A stretch of 64,000 nt of DNA from Pandoraea fibrosis (GTDB lineage: Bacteria > Pseudomonadota > Gammaproteobacteria > Burkholderiales > Burkholderiaceae). This document shows, one piece after another, positions 36,961 to 45,245 of this stretch. A program made the position numbers and the translations under genes. Numbering within the stretch: position 1 is the stretch's first letter; each line of letters begins with the position of its first letter. The stretch spans positions 744,001 to 808,000 of the forward strand of contig NZ_CP047385.1 of the NCBI RefSeq assembly GCF_000807775.2. Reading direction: 5' to 3'. The notes beneath the pieces were generated by a model, which had not been told where the DNA came from, searched no databases, and saw only the letters and a list, made by a program, of their open reading frames with translations.

Positions 36961-38076
36961 TTACCCGTTGAAGCGATAGACAACCGAATCGATCCGGAAG
37001 CACATCTCCGGGCTGAGGCTGTTCGTGACGACGACATAGCGTTGCCCTGCCTCGTCGAAGACCGCCGCATCGGTTGCCCCCGAGGTGTCGATCTCCTCGA
37101 CGCACTCGAAGCCGTCCGCGCGCCACCTCAGCAATTTCGAACGCTGCACCGGATCGGGCTGCTGGGGCGTGCCGGTGATGAAACACACGAGCAACAGGTA
37201 GCGGGTCTGCGTTCCCTGCACTCCGGCGATTTCGCAAAGCTCGCGGCCGCCGGCGTCGTGAAGCGTTTGCACATGGACGAACTGCGTGTCGTCAAAACGA
37301 TAGAGCGATGTATGACGCAGCAAGTTGGCATAGACCAGCCAGCGTGCGCCGTCGGCTTCGAATGTGTGGAACGCGCGGCCACCCGGTTCGTCGAAGATCT
37401 GCCATGTGACGAAGCGGCCGTCGCGCCAGTGGAAGATGCGCGAGCCGCTGACATGGTCGGCATACGCCAGGTAGTGTTCTCCCGCGTGCTCGAAATGCGT
37501 CCAGTTATATCCCCACGCGCCGCCGGTGACCTGGAACGGTTGAAAACGCTCACCGTCCCATTCGAAGACGCAGGACTGCGAGGGATGGCGTGCCACCACG
37601 CCCTCCACCGTCACACCCTGCGCCAACGCCAGAAAATGCCGGCCTTCGATCTCGAAATAACGCCACTGTTTGCCCGCGAATACCTCGAAGCGCTGATGTT
37701 CGGCCCATGTGTTGCCTCGGCGTTCGTACAGCACCGCTTCGGTGTTCAGGTCATACGGGCCGCTACCGGTACGAATCCCCACGCAGGCCAGAAACTCCCG
37801 CCCGTTCAGGACGAAGTGTTCGACGTCTTCGCCGCCGGACAGCGGCAGCGTTTCCGCGAGCACGAAGGCGTTCTGGTCGCGCCGGAACAGCAGGGCGTCG
37901 ACGTTGCTGTCGCCTCCGTTCATATAGGGCGCCTCGCCGGGCACATCGCGGGACATCTGCGCGACGGCGAGCCATGTTGTGCCGTTGCGCGTGAAGATCT
38001 CGGCGGCACGCGCTGCGCTGGTAGGCAACGTTTCGACGCGCGTCAGATAGGGGATGGCGTCCGTCTTAACGACCAT
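36961..38076 (-). CDS. Seven-repeat EPTP-like beta-propeller protein of unknown function
   Basis: This 371-residue protein starts at the ATG at 38076 after a GGAGAC site, overlapping the MFS gene end by 11 bp. It is built of seven repeats of about 45-50 residues. Each has a hydrophobic/Gln-led start, a Gly-rich turn and an aromatic/acidic core ending in a YL(V/A)-type strand (examples QIFDEPGGRAFHTFEADG, ETLPLSGGEDVEHFVLNG, EEIDTSGATDAAVFDEAG). The pattern matches EPTP (epitempin) repeats, which form a seven-bladed propeller. There is no signal peptide, so it is cytosolic. No catalytic residues are recognised. Operon context suggests an enzyme, such as a lactonase or isomerase, or a sensor for the imported acid. 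Confidence 0.75.
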   Translation of the reverse strand: MVVKTDAIPYLTRVETLPTSAARAAEIFTRNGTTWLAVAQMSRDVPGEAPYMNGGDSNVDALLFRRDQNAFVLAETLPLSGGEDVEHFVLNGREFLACVGIRTGSGPYDLNTEAVLYERRGNTWAEHQRFEVFAGKQWRYFEIEGRHFLALAQGVTVEGVVARHPSQSCVFEWDGERFQPFQVTGGAWGYNWTHFEHAGEHYLAYADHVSGSRIFHWRDGRFVTWQIFDEPGGRAFHTFEADGARWLVYANLLRHTSLYRFDDTQFVHVQTLHDAGGRELCEIAGVQGTQTRYLLLVCFITGTPQQPDPVQRSKLLRWRADGFECVEEIDTSGATDAAVFDEAGQRYVVVTNSLSPEMCFRIDSVVYRFNG

Positions 38077-39409
38077 GTTGCATGTCTCCGTGCGGTGCCG
38101 CGCTGTCGGCGAATGAGGGGGCGTCGACGCTGGCAGCGCGCTCGGTCTCCGGTGGCGTTTTCCAACGGGCAATACTGACGCCCACTGCGCCGACGACGGC
38201 GAGTACGGAAGCCAGCAGAAACATTTGCGACAGTGGCATCTCCCGGGCGATCAGCCACCCGCCGACGGTCGGGCCGATGATCGAACCGAGACGTCCGATC
38301 GCCATCGTGCCGCCAACGCCGGCCGCTCGCACTTCCATCGGGAACAGGCGGCTCGCGATAGCGGGAAACGTCAACTGGCCACCCACTAGACAGGCGCCTA
38401 CGGCGAACAACATCGGAAACACCGTTTGTCCCTGTCCGATAACGTTACCCAGCACGGCGGTGAGCACCGCACCACCGATGAACGAGGTGGCCACCGGTAC
38501 GAACGGACCGGCCCGTCCAACGACACCGGAGAGGATCAGCGCACCGAGAATCGCGCCAACGTTGAGGATCACGGCGCCCATGGCGGCCCGGTCGGGCGGC
38601 ACGCCATTCAGGTGGAGCAGGGTCGGCATGAAGCTCACGAGAAAGCCGGAAAGAATCATCGTCGCCAGCACACCGATCCAGAGCGCGGTGGCGGCAACGA
38701 AGCGTCCGTGACCGAAGACCTTCGACATCGCTTGCGGCTCACGCAGCGCTGCGCCGGGGTGGCGTGCGTCTCCTAGCGCATCGTTCCTGCCGGACGCCTG
38801 AGCGGTGGACGCCGGCAGCACCCACAGTACCGGTGCGATCACCAGCAGCGCGAAGGCGCCTCCCATCTGGAACACGAACGGCCAGCCGAAACGCATCATC
38901 AGCACGGCGGATACGGCGCCACCGACCACGGCGCCCAGCGGGAATCCGATGAACATCAGAATGACGAGTGCAGAGCGGCGACGGATGGGCGCACTTTCCG
39001 CCGTGATGGCGGTGACCGGCGGGATCGCACCGCCCATGCCGAGACCGCCGAGCAAACGCAGGACCGACATCTCGGTGGCCGAGGTTGCCCACGCACAAGC
39101 CAGCGTAAAGATACCGGTCATCAACAGCGCGGCGACGAGCGTGCGACGACGCCCGAAGCGGTCGGCCAACGGCCCCGCGATCAGCGAGCCCACGACAGTG
39201 CCGATGAAGCCTGCACCGAACACGCGTCCCAGCGATGCCGGGTCGATGTGAAGCGATTTGGAGAGCAGCGGCGCGACGAAGCTGAGCATCAGTGTGTCGA
39301 AGCCGTCGATCATCGAGACGGCGAAACACACCAGCGTGATGGCGGCAACGCGCCGCCTGGAAAGTCCGGGCGAGGCGGTGTCCTGCCCGGTCAGATGCGA
39401 AAGGTCCAT
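38066..39409 (-). CDS. MFS transporter, aromatic acid:H+ symporter (AAHS) family
   Basis: This 447-residue inner-membrane protein has 12 predicted spans and starts at the ATG at 39409 with AGGAGAC. Family marks are AVSMIDGFDTLMLSFVAPLL in helix 1 (the D-G-x-D pattern of PcaK/BenK), GPLADRFGRRRTLVAALL between helices 2 and 3, and LLGGLGMGGAIPPV in helix 4. It should import an aromatic or related organic acid with protons. It sits mid-operon, after the unknown 386-aa gene and overlapping the propeller gene by 11 bp. That tight coupling suggests a shared substrate. Confidence 0.93.
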   Translation of the reverse strand: MDLSHLTGQDTASPGLSRRRVAAITLVCFAVSMIDGFDTLMLSFVAPLLSKSLHIDPASLGRVFGAGFIGTVVGSLIAGPLADRFGRRRTLVAALLMTGIFTLACAWATSATEMSVLRLLGGLGMGGAIPPVTAITAESAPIRRRSALVILMFIGFPLGAVVGGAVSAVLMMRFGWPFVFQMGGAFALLVIAPVLWVLPASTAQASGRNDALGDARHPGAALREPQAMSKVFGHGRFVAATALWIGVLATMILSGFLVSFMPTLLHLNGVPPDRAAMGAVILNVGAILGALILSGVVGRAGPFVPVATSFIGGAVLTAVLGNVIGQGQTVFPMLFAVGACLVGGQLTFPAIASRLFPMEVRAAGVGGTMAIGRLGSIIGPTVGGWLIAREMPLSQMFLLASVLAVVGAVGVSIARWKTPPETERAASVDAPSFADSAAPHGDMQHGR

Positions 39410-39526
39410 GGTTGTCTCCTGATGGGCTTGTCGATATGAGGCCTGCGTACCACGGCGTGGCATGAGCAGGGGCGGGGAAGCGGTACGGCGCCCTGCCGTC
39501 CGCTTTGTTGTCCCCTTGTGTAACGG

Positions 39527-40687
39527 CTAGTAACGGCTATCGCTGTGCGACGGGTAATTCACATGCGTAAAGCCGGGAATGACAACGAGTGCCGGGTCGT
39601 TGTCGCACCGGACGAGCGCGTCGACGATGTAGTCCGCGACGCAGTTCGACAACAGTTGCGCAGGGTCTTCCATGATGCGGCGAAGGCGCGCCGCCATGAC
39701 GCTGCGATCGTCGGGGTTCGTCAGCGGCGGCATGGCTTCGTCCGTTGCGGGGCGGAACACATAGGCGGGTGCCTCCGGAAACATGCGGCGCGACACGTCG
39801 ATGCTCGCGCGCGTGTTGTGCCAAAGCTGCCGGTAGCTCGCTTCGAGCGCACGAATACCCTCCGCCGATGGCAGATTTGCGACGGAAAATCCGGGGGCAT
39901 GAGGCGCTACCAGCACGCGATCCGGCGGGAGTCGCTCCCCCGACGTGCGCCATATCAGATGGCACATATTGTTCGAGGCCCAGGAGGCACCGGCCGTCGG
40001 CCGGCCGGACTGTCCCGACACGATGACCATCGCCGTCGACCAGTCCACCGACTGCGCGCGCAGCCAGTGCCCGATGCGATAGACGATGTCGAGGTACGCG
40101 AGGCCGAACGTCGCGAACATGACGTCGTTCATCGGCACTGGCAGCCCTTCGCCCGGCGAGGGTGCGAAGTAGGTTTGCACGAGGTGCTCGAACGTCAGAT
40201 GCTCGGGGTTGGCGAGCGCATCCGTGAGCACGTCGATGGAGACGGCACAGGTGTAGTCGATCAGATCGACGAGCTTGGCGTTTTGCAAGCGCAGGCTTTC
40301 CACGGCAACGTCTTGCTGCCAGTGCGATACGGTGTTGGCCGCACGCACGGCGTTCGCGTGCGCAATCAGACGTGTTGCCTCGGCTCGCCAGCGTGCGTCG
40401 TCCGTGGGGACGAGTTCGCGCAGACGAGCGAGGTACGCCAACGCAAGCGGCAGATGCGAGACCGCCGTGAGTTCGATGAAGCCGCGCGTCGATTTACGAA
40501 AGCTCTCGATATGCGGACTCGCGCCGTTGCCGGGAAACAATGCGATGTCAGACCCGGTGGAAACGAGCAGCGGCAAGGCGGCGTCGCGTGCCGACATGAC
40601 CTGCGCCAGATGGTTGCCGAGACTGTCCGGCGCCGAGGTGAACGCGTGGAACAGACCGGCAAAGGCGGAGTGAGGTTGGTAGCTCAT
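39527..40687 (-). CDS. Unrecognised 386-residue protein in the catabolic operon
   Basis: I do not recognise this family with confidence. The protein has no signal peptide or membrane span. Conserved-looking features are LLVSTGSDIALFPGNG near residue 40, HWQQDVAVESLRLQN, MVIVSGQSGRPTAGASW around residue 220, and LVAPHAPGFSVANLPS. The body is mixed alpha/beta with many His, Ser and Asp, which is compatible with an enzyme. It lies 42 bp after the amidohydrolase and 117 bp before the transporter on the same strand. A catabolic role on the operon's substrate is inferred from position alone. Confidence 0.7.
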   Translation of the reverse strand: MSYQPHSAFAGLFHAFTSAPDSLGNHLAQVMSARDAALPLLVSTGSDIALFPGNGASPHIESFRKSTRGFIELTAVSHLPLALAYLARLRELVPTDDARWRAEATRLIAHANAVRAANTVSHWQQDVAVESLRLQNAKLVDLIDYTCAVSIDVLTDALANPEHLTFEHLVQTYFAPSPGEGLPVPMNDVMFATFGLAYLDIVYRIGHWLRAQSVDWSTAMVIVSGQSGRPTAGASWASNNMCHLIWRTSGERLPPDRVLVAPHAPGFSVANLPSAEGIRALEASYRQLWHNTRASIDVSRRMFPEAPAYVFRPATDEAMPPLTNPDDRSVMAARLRRIMEDPAQLLSNCVADYIVDALVRCDNDPALVVIPGFTHVNYPSHSDSRY

Positions 40688-40729
40688 GGTCTGAGAGTCC
40701 GAAGTCCGGTTGGGGGCCGTTCGGGCCGC

Positions 40730-41617
40730 TCAGAAGTCGTACAGACGGGCCGGATTATCGACGAGAATCCGGCGGCGCACATCCGTGTCGGCGGTCCAGT
40801 CGGCCAGCAGGTTGAGCAACTCGCCCGTGTCGCGCTCGCCCATCGGAATGTGCGGCCAGTCGGAGCCCCAGATGACCTTGTCCGGTGCCGTGTCGATGAT
40901 GGCTTTCGCCATCGGGGCGACGGCGTCGAGGCCCCGGTGTTTCGCCACCCGGTATGGGGCGGAGAGCTTCAGCGTGCAACTCCCGTCCTTGAGCAGGGAC
41001 AGCAGGCGCTTGAAGTCGTCTTGGGTCAGCCCATCTTCTTCGAGCATGTACCCCATGTGATCGATGACGAACGGCGTGCGTACCTCGCCGAGGAACGGAA
41101 TCAGATTGCGCACGACCCAGCCCGGCGCATAGAACTGAAGGTGCCAGCCCAGGGATTCGCAGAGTGTTGCCATGCGAGCGATGTAGGCCTGGATCTCCGG
41201 CGTGGGCAGTTCGGCGCGAGCAAAGAGATCGAGACGCACGGCACGGACGTTGGCGCGATGCATGGCGTCAAGTGTCGCGGCGGGCATCCCTTCCTCGATC
41301 ATGACCACACCTCGGGCAGCGTTGCCGGCGATGGCCAGCGCGTCGAGCAGGCAGCGGTTGTCCGTGCCGTAGAAGCTTGGCTGCACAATGGCGAAACGAC
41401 GAATGGACAGGACTTCCATCGCTTCGCGGTATTTGGCGAGGGCGCCGTCGGGCAGCGTGTATTGCGGCGTGCTCACGCTCGGATATTGGGCGAGTGGCTC
41501 GAACACATGCATGTGGCTGTCGCATGCGTTGTCCGGCATCTCGAACGTGGGACGCGTCAGGGTATGGGCGGCGCGCATCGGCGTCGATGTCAGAGGGCCA
41601 GCGTATTGAGTTGCCAT
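40730..41617 (-). CDS. Amidohydrolase family 2 protein, LigI/pyrone-dicarboxylate lactonase-like
   Basis: This 295-residue TIM-barrel hydrolase starts at the ATG at 41617; later Met codons at residues 14 and 27 are possible because the ribosome site is weak. It has the strand-1 HxH in NACDSHMHVFEP, FVIDHMGY in the middle and the strand-8 Asp in VIWGSDWPHIPMG. These match the 2-pyrone-4,6-dicarboxylate lactonase, sulfomuconolactone hydrolase and galactarolactone isomerase group, which opens lactones or isomerises them. The neighbours (HpcH/HpaI aldolase, AAHS transporter) support a lactone formed from an aromatic or sugar acid. The exact substrate is unknown. Confidence 0.87.
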   Translation of the reverse strand: MATQYAGPLTSTPMRAAHTLTRPTFEMPDNACDSHMHVFEPLAQYPSVSTPQYTLPDGALAKYREAMEVLSIRRFAIVQPSFYGTDNRCLLDALAIAGNAARGVVMIEEGMPAATLDAMHRANVRAVRLDLFARAELPTPEIQAYIARMATLCESLGWHLQFYAPGWVVRNLIPFLGEVRTPFVIDHMGYMLEEDGLTQDDFKRLLSLLKDGSCTLKLSAPYRVAKHRGLDAVAPMAKAIIDTAPDKVIWGSDWPHIPMGERDTGELLNLLADWTADTDVRRRILVDNPARLYDF

Positions 41618-41690
41618 TTCGGTTGCTTGATTGAGGTTTGACGTTCGTACAAAAGAGGGCGATGACGTTGAGCGAGGTGCGATGGCCGCG

Positions 41691-42479
41691 TCACTGTGGC
41701 GTTAGCGCGCCCCGGTCGCTGCTGACACGACGACGCAACGCGTCGAGAAACAGGTCGGTGTCGATGCCGCTGAAGATGAACGGTGCCGCGCCGTCTGCGC
41801 GCAGTGCCGTGAGCGCCTCGCCTTCCGGCATGCCGCCCACGATGGCGACCTTGCCCTGGCGTCGAACGGCGGCAATCACATGACGGCAGGCGGCAAGCAC
41901 GTCGGGGTGCGTCGGGTTGCCGGTATGGCCGAGATCCGCGCTGAGATCGTTGCAGCCCAGCGCGACGATATCGACACCCGGCACGGCGGCGATAGCGCTG
42001 GCCGCTTCGACACCGGCCCGGCTTTCGATCAGCAGCTTCACATAGGTGGCGGCGTTGACGCGTCGATTCATCTCTGCGGCAGGCAGTCTTTCGTAACCGA
42101 CGAAGGGGAGCGTGGCGAGTTGCGAGCGTTGCCCGAGCGGGGCAAAGCGTGCAGCCGTGACGATGTCGGTGGCTTGCCCGGCTGATTCCACCCGTGCCGC
42201 AACAATGCCGAGCGCTCCGCCATCGAGCACGCGGTTGATCATGCCGTAATCGCGCTCCGGCACGCGCACCCACGGCATCAGGCCAAGGTCGGCGGCGCAC
42301 AGGCAAAGCTGCGAAACCAGGTCGACCGGCATCGGGCTGTGCTCCATATCGATCCAGACGGTGTCATATCCGGCTGCACGTGCCCAGCGAATGACATCGG
42401 GCGAGCGCGCCGAGCGCAGTCCGAGCGCAAAGACCGGCTGGCCTGCGTGCAGGCGAGCGATCAGATCGGAAGATTCCAT
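41691..42479 (-). CDS. HpcH/HpaI-family class II aldolase
   Basis: This 262-residue protein starts at the ATG at 42479 behind GGAGAC. The aldolase fold is shown by YDTVWIDMEHSPMPVD (base His and acidic residues), the catalytic Arg in WVRVPERDYGMINRVLDGGA, metal Glu in LLIESRAGVEAA, and metal Asp in VALGCNDLSADLGH. Such enzymes cleave 4-hydroxy-2-oxo acids to pyruvate (or oxaloacetate) and an aldehyde using Mn or Mg. It is the first gene of the six-gene operon and divergent from a LysR regulator, so it probably performs the final cleavage of the pathway. Confidence 0.92.
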   Translation of the reverse strand: MESSDLIARLHAGQPVFALGLRSARSPDVIRWARAAGYDTVWIDMEHSPMPVDLVSQLCLCAADLGLMPWVRVPERDYGMINRVLDGGALGIVAARVESAGQATDIVTAARFAPLGQRSQLATLPFVGYERLPAAEMNRRVNAATYVKLLIESRAGVEAASAIAAVPGVDIVALGCNDLSADLGHTGNPTHPDVLAACRHVIAAVRRQGKVAIVGGMPEGEALTALRADGAAPFIFSGIDTDLFLDALRRRVSSDRGALTPQ

Positions 42480-42605
42480 GGTGTCTCCAGAGAGGCTAAG
42501 GCCATTGTGTTTTTTCTTGATTGACGTGAGTATGGCCTCGCCAATAGATTTCATTTATTCTCCGAAACGACTTTAATGATTTAGAAAACAAATCAAGGAA
42601 TGGCG

Positions 42606-43508
42606 ATGAACATTCGTCACCTCGAATATTTCGTGGTGTTGGCCGAGGAGCTGCATTTCCGACGTAGTGCGGAGCGCATTGGCGTGACGCAGGCGCCGCT
42701 GAGTCTGGCGATTCAGGCGTTGGAAGAGTCGTTGGGCGCGCGACTGTTTCATCGCACCAGACGATCGGTCGCGCTCACCGAGGCGGGCATTGCGCTCTAT
42801 GAACAGGCGCCGGCGATTCTGGCGCGCATCGAGAGCGCGCGCGAATCGGTATGGCAGACGGTCAGCGGCGAAGTGGGACGGCTGCGCGTCGGATTCACGA
42901 ATGCCGCATCGCTTTCGCCGATTTTCCCGAAGCTGATCCACGACTACCGCACACAGCGGCCCAAGGTGCAGGTGCAGTTGCGCGAGTTGGCGTCGTCGCA
43001 GCAGCTCGATGCGCTGGAGGCGCGCGACATCGACGTCGCGTTGCTTCGCCTCGACGACCAGCAGCCAGCGCGGGCAACGCTGGCATTGACGCCCTTGATC
43101 GTCGAGCCGCTGGTGGTCGCCATGCACACGAAGCATCGGCTGGCAAAACTGGCGAAGGTCAGGATCGCCGATCTACGCGACGAGGCGTTCATCGCCTATC
43201 CCCGTTCCGCAGGCGTGGTGATGTTCACGCAGATTCAGGCGCTGTGCGCCAAGCGTGGGTTCACGCCGAATATCGTTCAGGAAGCGCAGCAGGCCTCCAC
43301 GCTTATTGGCCTGACGGCAACAGGGTTGGGCGTTACCGTGGTGCCCGCGTCGCTTGAAGCGATCTCGCTGCCCGGTGTCGTCTTTCGACGCTTCGCAGAC
43401 GCCGACACGACCACGACCCTGCACATCGGGCACCGGTACGGCGATGGCAATTCGCGCGTGGCGCTATTCGTCGAGCTGGCGCTGGCGCTTCGCAAGGAGT
43501 TTGCATAG
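42606..43508 (+). CDS. LysR-family regulator divergent from the aldolase operon
   Basis: This 300-residue protein starts at the ATG at 42606, six bases after AAGGA; an ATG two codons earlier overlaps the ribosome site. It has a standard LysR helix-turn-helix (MNIRHLEYFVVLAEELHFR, GVTQAPLSLAIQALEESLGA) and an inducer domain containing GRLRVGFTNAAS and GLGVTVVPASLEAI. It belongs to the CatR/BenM/TfdR-like group by N-terminal style, which usually activates aromatic catabolic operons in response to muconate-like intermediates. Divergent position to the HpcH/HpaI aldolase gene, 126 bp away, makes that six-gene operon the likely target. Confidence 0.92.
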   Translation: MNIRHLEYFVVLAEELHFRRSAERIGVTQAPLSLAIQALEESLGARLFHRTRRSVALTEAGIALYEQAPAILARIESARESVWQTVSGEVGRLRVGFTNAASLSPIFPKLIHDYRTQRPKVQVQLRELASSQQLDALEARDIDVALLRLDDQQPARATLALTPLIVEPLVVAMHTKHRLAKLAKVRIADLRDEAFIAYPRSAGVVMFTQIQALCAKRGFTPNIVQEAQQASTLIGLTATGLGVTVVPASLEAISLPGVVFRRFADADTTTTLHIGHRYGDGNSRVALFVELALALRKEFA

Positions 43509-43573
43509 CGTGCCTGTTCGGGCAGCGCTGATGCGGCTTGCCGTGTTCCGCTTCCTGTAATTCCCCTCTAATT

Positions 43574-43621
43574 TATTTCGTATGCGAAGTAAATTTTCGA
43601 ATATACTTCGTGTGCGAAATA
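43574..43621. promoter_or_regulatory. Paired MarR-type operators
   Basis: TATTTCG-TATG-CGAAGTA (43574-43591) and TACTTCG-TGTG-CGAAATA (43604-43621) are inverted copies of each other, and each is itself a near-palindrome. They are spaced 12 bases apart in an AT-rich promoter region about 75 bp upstream of the hydrolase gene. This is a typical two-dimer MarR binding site; the MarR gene is the second gene downstream. Confidence 0.7.
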
Positions 43622-43697
43622 CATTTCGAAGCTGTCCCTTCCACTGACAGACGCTGCGCGATCCCCCCGGAGCCTGCGAGCGCCGGGGAGTTGTGTC

Positions 43698-44681
43698 ATG
43701 CCATCGCTTGCCGTCGAAATTCCCGCCATTGACGCTTACCCGCTGGGTGCGCACGTCTGGTATCCGGACACATTGCCGGCGCGGGGTGTTGTGCTGATCC
43801 ATCCGGCGACCGCCGTGCCGGAGCGCCTGTATTTCGCCTTCGCAGACTACGTGACGCAGCGCGGTCTGATCGCTGTCACTTACAGCTACCGCGGGATCGA
43901 CGGATCTCGTCCGTCGACGCTGCGGGGATTCCGGGCCAGCATGCGCGACTGGGCCGATCTGGACGCTGAAGGCGTGACCCGTTGGGCGTTCACGAGTTAT
44001 CCGTCGCTGCCGGTCTATGCGGTCGGACACAGTTTCGGCGGGCATGCCATTGGGTTGTGCGAAAGCTCGAATCGACTGGTCGCGGCAGTGCAGGTGGCCT
44101 CACACGCCGGGACCATGCGTGTGGTGAGCAACCGGCGCGAACGCACGCGCGTCACGCTGCTGATGCACTGGCTGGCGCCGGTGCTCGTGCGTCTTGTCGG
44201 GTATATGCCGGGCAGCCAACTGGGCATCGGCGAAGACTTGCCCGCGGGGGTGCTGCTTGAGTGGAGTGGATGGACCCGCTTGCCGAACTACTTCTTCGAC
44301 GACCCGACGCTCGACGCCGATGCGCGCTTCGCACGGGTGCGCACGCCGATCCTGTCGCTGGGTTTCGACGACGATCCCTGGGCCACGCCGATGGGCCTCG
44401 ACATCCTGGTGTCCCGCTTACGTAACGCCCCGGTCACGCGTCGGGAGATATCCGCGATTCGTTCGGAAGCCGGATCGATCGGGCATATGGGATACTTCCG
44501 CCAACGCGCCGGTGCGTTTCTGTGGCCGGAAACCATCGACTGGTTGTTGTCGGCGGGCGCCGCGCAGGCGATGAACGTCTCGACACGATCGGGCGATCAT
44601 GACGCGATGCGCGTCGCGTGGCTGGGCGCGCCGATCCCGTCGGCGACACGGTCATCCCCAGCCGCGCCGTCGCCTCCATGA
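43698..44681 (+). CDS. Alpha/beta hydrolase
   Basis: This 327-residue protein starts at the ATG at 43698 after GGGGAG. The nucleophile elbow is YAVGHSFGGHAIG (Ser of GHSFGG). The acid lies in ILSLGFDDDPWATP and the histidine probably in SIGHMGYFRQ near residue 260. The N-terminal VVLIHPATAVPERLY replaces the usual HG oxyanion motif. It resembles YheT/S33-type putative hydrolases of unknown substrate. It is followed after 25 bp by a MarR regulator and preceded by two matching operators, so it probably belongs to a MarR-controlled detoxification unit. Confidence 0.88.
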   Translation: MPSLAVEIPAIDAYPLGAHVWYPDTLPARGVVLIHPATAVPERLYFAFADYVTQRGLIAVTYSYRGIDGSRPSTLRGFRASMRDWADLDAEGVTRWAFTSYPSLPVYAVGHSFGGHAIGLCESSNRLVAAVQVASHAGTMRVVSNRRERTRVTLLMHWLAPVLVRLVGYMPGSQLGIGEDLPAGVLLEWSGWTRLPNYFFDDPTLDADARFARVRTPILSLGFDDDPWATPMGLDILVSRLRNAPVTRREISAIRSEAGSIGHMGYFRQRAGAFLWPETIDWLLSAGAAQAMNVSTRSGDHDAMRVAWLGAPIPSATRSSPAAPSPP

Positions 44682-44706
44682 CATCACTTCGATTCCATCA
44701 GACTGA

Positions 44707-45210
44707 ATGCCAAGACGCCAATCGCCCACCGCTACGATCGCTGCCAACGCTGCGGCTGACAGGAAGCCGGGCAAGGGTGAGGCGGTCGACCGCCGTCTGT
44801 ACTTTCTGCTCAACGTCGGCCAGCGACGGGTCCAGCGGTGGATCGATGCCCGCGCAGGCGATAGTGCGAGTGTGAGCGCTGCCCAGGCCGGCGTGCTGTT
44901 CTATCTGCTGCATCACGAAGATGCGCTCGTGGGGGAAGTGGGCGCTGCGCTGCAACTGTCGCCGTCGTCGATGACGGGACTGGCGAACCGCATGGTCACC
45001 GCGGGTCTGCTCACCCGCTGGGCCGACGCCGAGGACGGACGCGCCACGCGCTTGAAGATCACCGCGGCGGGTCACAAGGCGATTGCCCGCGCCCGCGAGA
45101 TCCTCGAGGATCTCAATGCGCTGCTGCACGACGACTTCACCGAAGCCGAACTCAATGTCGTGGCGCGTTGGCTCGGTAATCTACAGCACCGGTTCCCGGC
45201 CGAGACGTAA
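44707..45210 (+). CDS. MarR-family transcriptional regulator
   Basis: This 167-residue protein starts at the ATG at 44707, 25 bp after the hydrolase stop. The winged helix is LVGEVGAALQLSPSSMTGLANRMVTAGLLTR followed by the wing DAEDGRATRLKITAAGHKAI, with dimerisation helices at both ends. MarR repressors release DNA when they bind phenolic or other aromatic ligands. It probably binds the paired operators at 43574-43621 and represses its own two-gene operon. The ligand is unknown. Confidence 0.92.
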   Translation: MPRRQSPTATIAANAAADRKPGKGEAVDRRLYFLLNVGQRRVQRWIDARAGDSASVSAAQAGVLFYLLHHEDALVGEVGAALQLSPSSMTGLANRMVTAGLLTRWADAEDGRATRLKITAAGHKAIARAREILEDLNALLHDDFTEAELNVVARWLGNLQHRFPAET

Positions 45211-45245
45211 TCTGGCCGGGACAGCCTGAAGGCCCCGCTAATCCG

